64,000 nucleotides of DNA from Varroa destructor. Its lineage: Eukaryota > Arthropoda > Arachnida > Mesostigmata > Varroidae. The notes beneath the pieces were generated by a model. The model saw only the letters and a program-made list of their open reading frames with translations. It made no database searches and was not told where the DNA came from. Shown piece after piece: positions 62,907-64,000 of this stretch (positions are counted from its first letter, which is position 1; each line of letters opens with the position of its first letter). The stretch is from contig NW_019211454.1 in assembly GCF_002443255.2 (NCBI RefSeq), positions 66,417,282-66,481,281 of the forward strand, given 5' to 3'. The position numbers were made by a program, and so were the translations under genes.

Positions 62907-63405
62907 CTAGAACAAGTATATAAACAATAAAGTATCTCTAACGCATAGTAAGAGATCATTCTAGCTTTGCTAATTTAAAACTCATTTAATTTGAAAATCT
63001 GCTAGATCACTTGTAACGCCCTAGAGCCGCTAAGCTAGATAAAAGGTATGGCCCTTATCTCATTAGATTCCTTTGTTCCTTTACGAATAGGTTCAGGAAT
63101 ATGAAACTGTAAAATATATATCTTTTTTTCTTTTGCTATCTTTCTTTTGCTTTTTTTCTAAGCTATGATTGTTATTATGACCTTCGTTTTCACACGTTTT
63201 ATGGACCTATTGCCGCCGCCGCCATTTTAACGTTTAAGATTGACAAAATTTTGCCGCACAGCGTAATTAGACGATCTACACGCGATATACAGCTAACAGT
63301 GAATCCTGTTCCTTGTAGCAGTTTTATCCGCAAGGTTAAATAACTAGTAGTTAGTGGTTAAACATCGATAGAACGTTTATCTGTACAAATGACGAGATGC
63401 ATAAT
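62907..63405. other. Arginase 3' flank / UTR and YY1-type element
   Basis: Holds the presumed arginase 3' UTR on minus, the ATGGCGGC element at 63211-63230, a T-rich tract at 63120-63160 and, on minus, an acceptor-like TATATTTTACAG near 63107. No AATAAA on minus was found. Confidence 0.5.
63211..63230 (-). promoter_or_regulatory. YY1-type ATGGCGGC element; possible start region
   Basis: Read on minus, the bases are TTAAAATGGCGGCGGCGGCA. AAAATGGCGGC is the strong YY1/pho consensus, which in animals often sits just downstream of transcription starts and can include the first ATG. Here ATG at 63223-63225 would begin Met-Ala-Ala-Ala-Ala-Ile-Gly-Pro and stop two codons later unless spliced. It lies 180 bp past the arginase stop, so it is either in the arginase 3' UTR or at the head of the next gene. 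Confidence 0.25.
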
Positions 63406-63735
63406 TCAGGATTCGAGAGTGCCACTTGACGATGTATTTCCTTGTCGCCCATCTCCAAACATCCAGCGTGTAATTAACGCCGCGGACTGAATTGTCTTCG
63501 AAGCGTCCTCGTAACTTCCAATGAGAGAGTTTACCTCTACTAAATCGAAGACAGTCAAGCTGTGTGTGGACGCTATTGCCTCGGCGAGAACAGCAACTTC
63601 CCTTAAAGACATACCGCCTGGCACCGGAGTTCCAGTACTTGGGGCCACCAAGGGATCGAGACAGTCAATGTCGAAACTGACGTGCAGTGATTTGCGGCCT
63701 AGAGGGTCCACCTTATCTAAAGCTATTTCTGTTAC
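63406..63735 (-). CDS. arg: Arginase, 3' terminal coding exon (gene continues past right edge)
   Basis: Arginase hydrolyses L-arginine to ornithine and urea at a two-manganese centre. The exon encodes 109 residues and a TGA stop. Residues 20-41 contain SFDIDCLDPLVAPSTGTP followed by a double glycine, fitting the ureohydrolase signature [ST]-x-D-x-D-x3-P-x3-P-[GSA]-x7-G. Asp22 and Asp24 correspond to human ARG1 manganese ligands Asp232 and Asp234. Thr36 corresponds to Thr246, and Glu67 in DLVEVNSLIGS to Glu277. The usual MEVNP is VEVNS here, with Ser in place of Pro. The start is set by the acceptor TTCTTTACAG before GTA ACA GAA at 63735, phase 0; a GTG inside the exon is not a start. The N-terminal two thirds, with the other metal-binding histidines and aspartates, must lie at higher coordinates outside the window. 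The polar tail after FGDG is lineage-specific. I see no AATAAA in the first 400 bases after the stop; an ATTAAA lies near 62985-62990. Confidence 0.95.
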   Translation of the reverse strand, partial: VTEIALDKVDPLGRKSLHVSFDIDCLDPLVAPSTGTPVPGGMSLREVAVLAEAIASTHSLTVFDLVEVNSLIGSYEDASKTIQSAALITRWMFGDGRQGNTSSSGTLES

Positions 63736-64000
63736 CTGTAAAGAAACAGAGTTGTAAATGATAAATATATCAGATCAAATGCGGCGATTGTTCTAGATTA
63801 ATTTTCCTAATAATGTTAATAATGTATAGCCCGTGAAAATTAGGAAGCTGACAGGAATCGAGAAGTTAAAATTACCCGGGAGAGATGGCGCGTATTCGGT
63901 TTATGGAGCTAGACCTTGTAACTTTATACAACTTTTAGTTGTAGCCAAAAACTAGAAACTTTATGACAAAATATCTTGAAAATACATTATTCAAATGATG
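63736..64000 (-). other. Arginase intron (3' part)
   Basis: This sequence lies immediately upstream of the arginase terminal exon on the minus strand and ends in the pyrimidine-rich acceptor CTGTTTCTTTACAG at 63736-63749. I looked in all minus frames for the preceding arginase exon, whose expected residues resemble a Gly-Met-Arg-Glu-Val-Asp segment, and did not find it. The intron therefore runs past the right edge of the window. Confidence 0.8.

Noticed and set aside
1..64000. tRNA, 5S rRNA and U6 snRNA genes
   Set aside because: I looked for B-box strings of the GGTTCGANTCC type and conserved 5S and U6 starts on plus and by reverse complement, and saw none. A covariance-model scan would be decisive.

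Overview
The window looks like metazoan, probably arthropod, nuclear DNA. It has no operon-like packing, is moderately AT-rich, carries many simple repeats and has long stretches with no recognisable gene. A short (CCTAA)3 run at 51206-51220 matches the arthropod telomere unit TTAGG, but it is too short to prove lineage. I cannot name the species; a chelicerate such as a mite would fit, but that is a guess.

Only one gene is securely recognised. The last coding exon of an arginase lies on the minus strand at 63406-63735. It has the family's metal-binding signature, a clean 3' splice acceptor and a stop codon. The rest of the gene lies beyond the right edge, and 63736-64000 is its intron.

Positions 1-52900 are essentially a gene desert to the eye. 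The longest open frame in the whole window is 156 codons, about what chance gives for six frames of this length and composition. I therefore do not treat ORF length as evidence of coding. A few segments combine a protein-like composition with good splice signals and are listed at low confidence: 25964-26172, 34282-34462, 36926-37091, 60927-61151 and 62693-62906. A few isolated open frames are listed at lower confidence still.

The most gene-like part apart from arginase is 52915-54570. It holds a CpG-dense block with a perfect NRF1-type palindrome, then a possible exon pair joined in phase (53419-53608 and 53693-53946), and a competing minus-strand frame at 54270-54569. I recognise none of these proteins.

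The rest is repeats and structure. There are (TA)17, (GCA)8 and (TAAA)5 microsatellites, C-runs of 13, 15 and 18, and a 37-bp alternating purine-pyrimidine tract. Several perfect palindromes, a 20-bp tandem duplication and two pairs of decayed direct repeats (16.5/17.1 kb and 37.6/38.9 kb) are also present. I saw no tRNA, rRNA, CRISPR array, intact transposase or reverse transcriptase.
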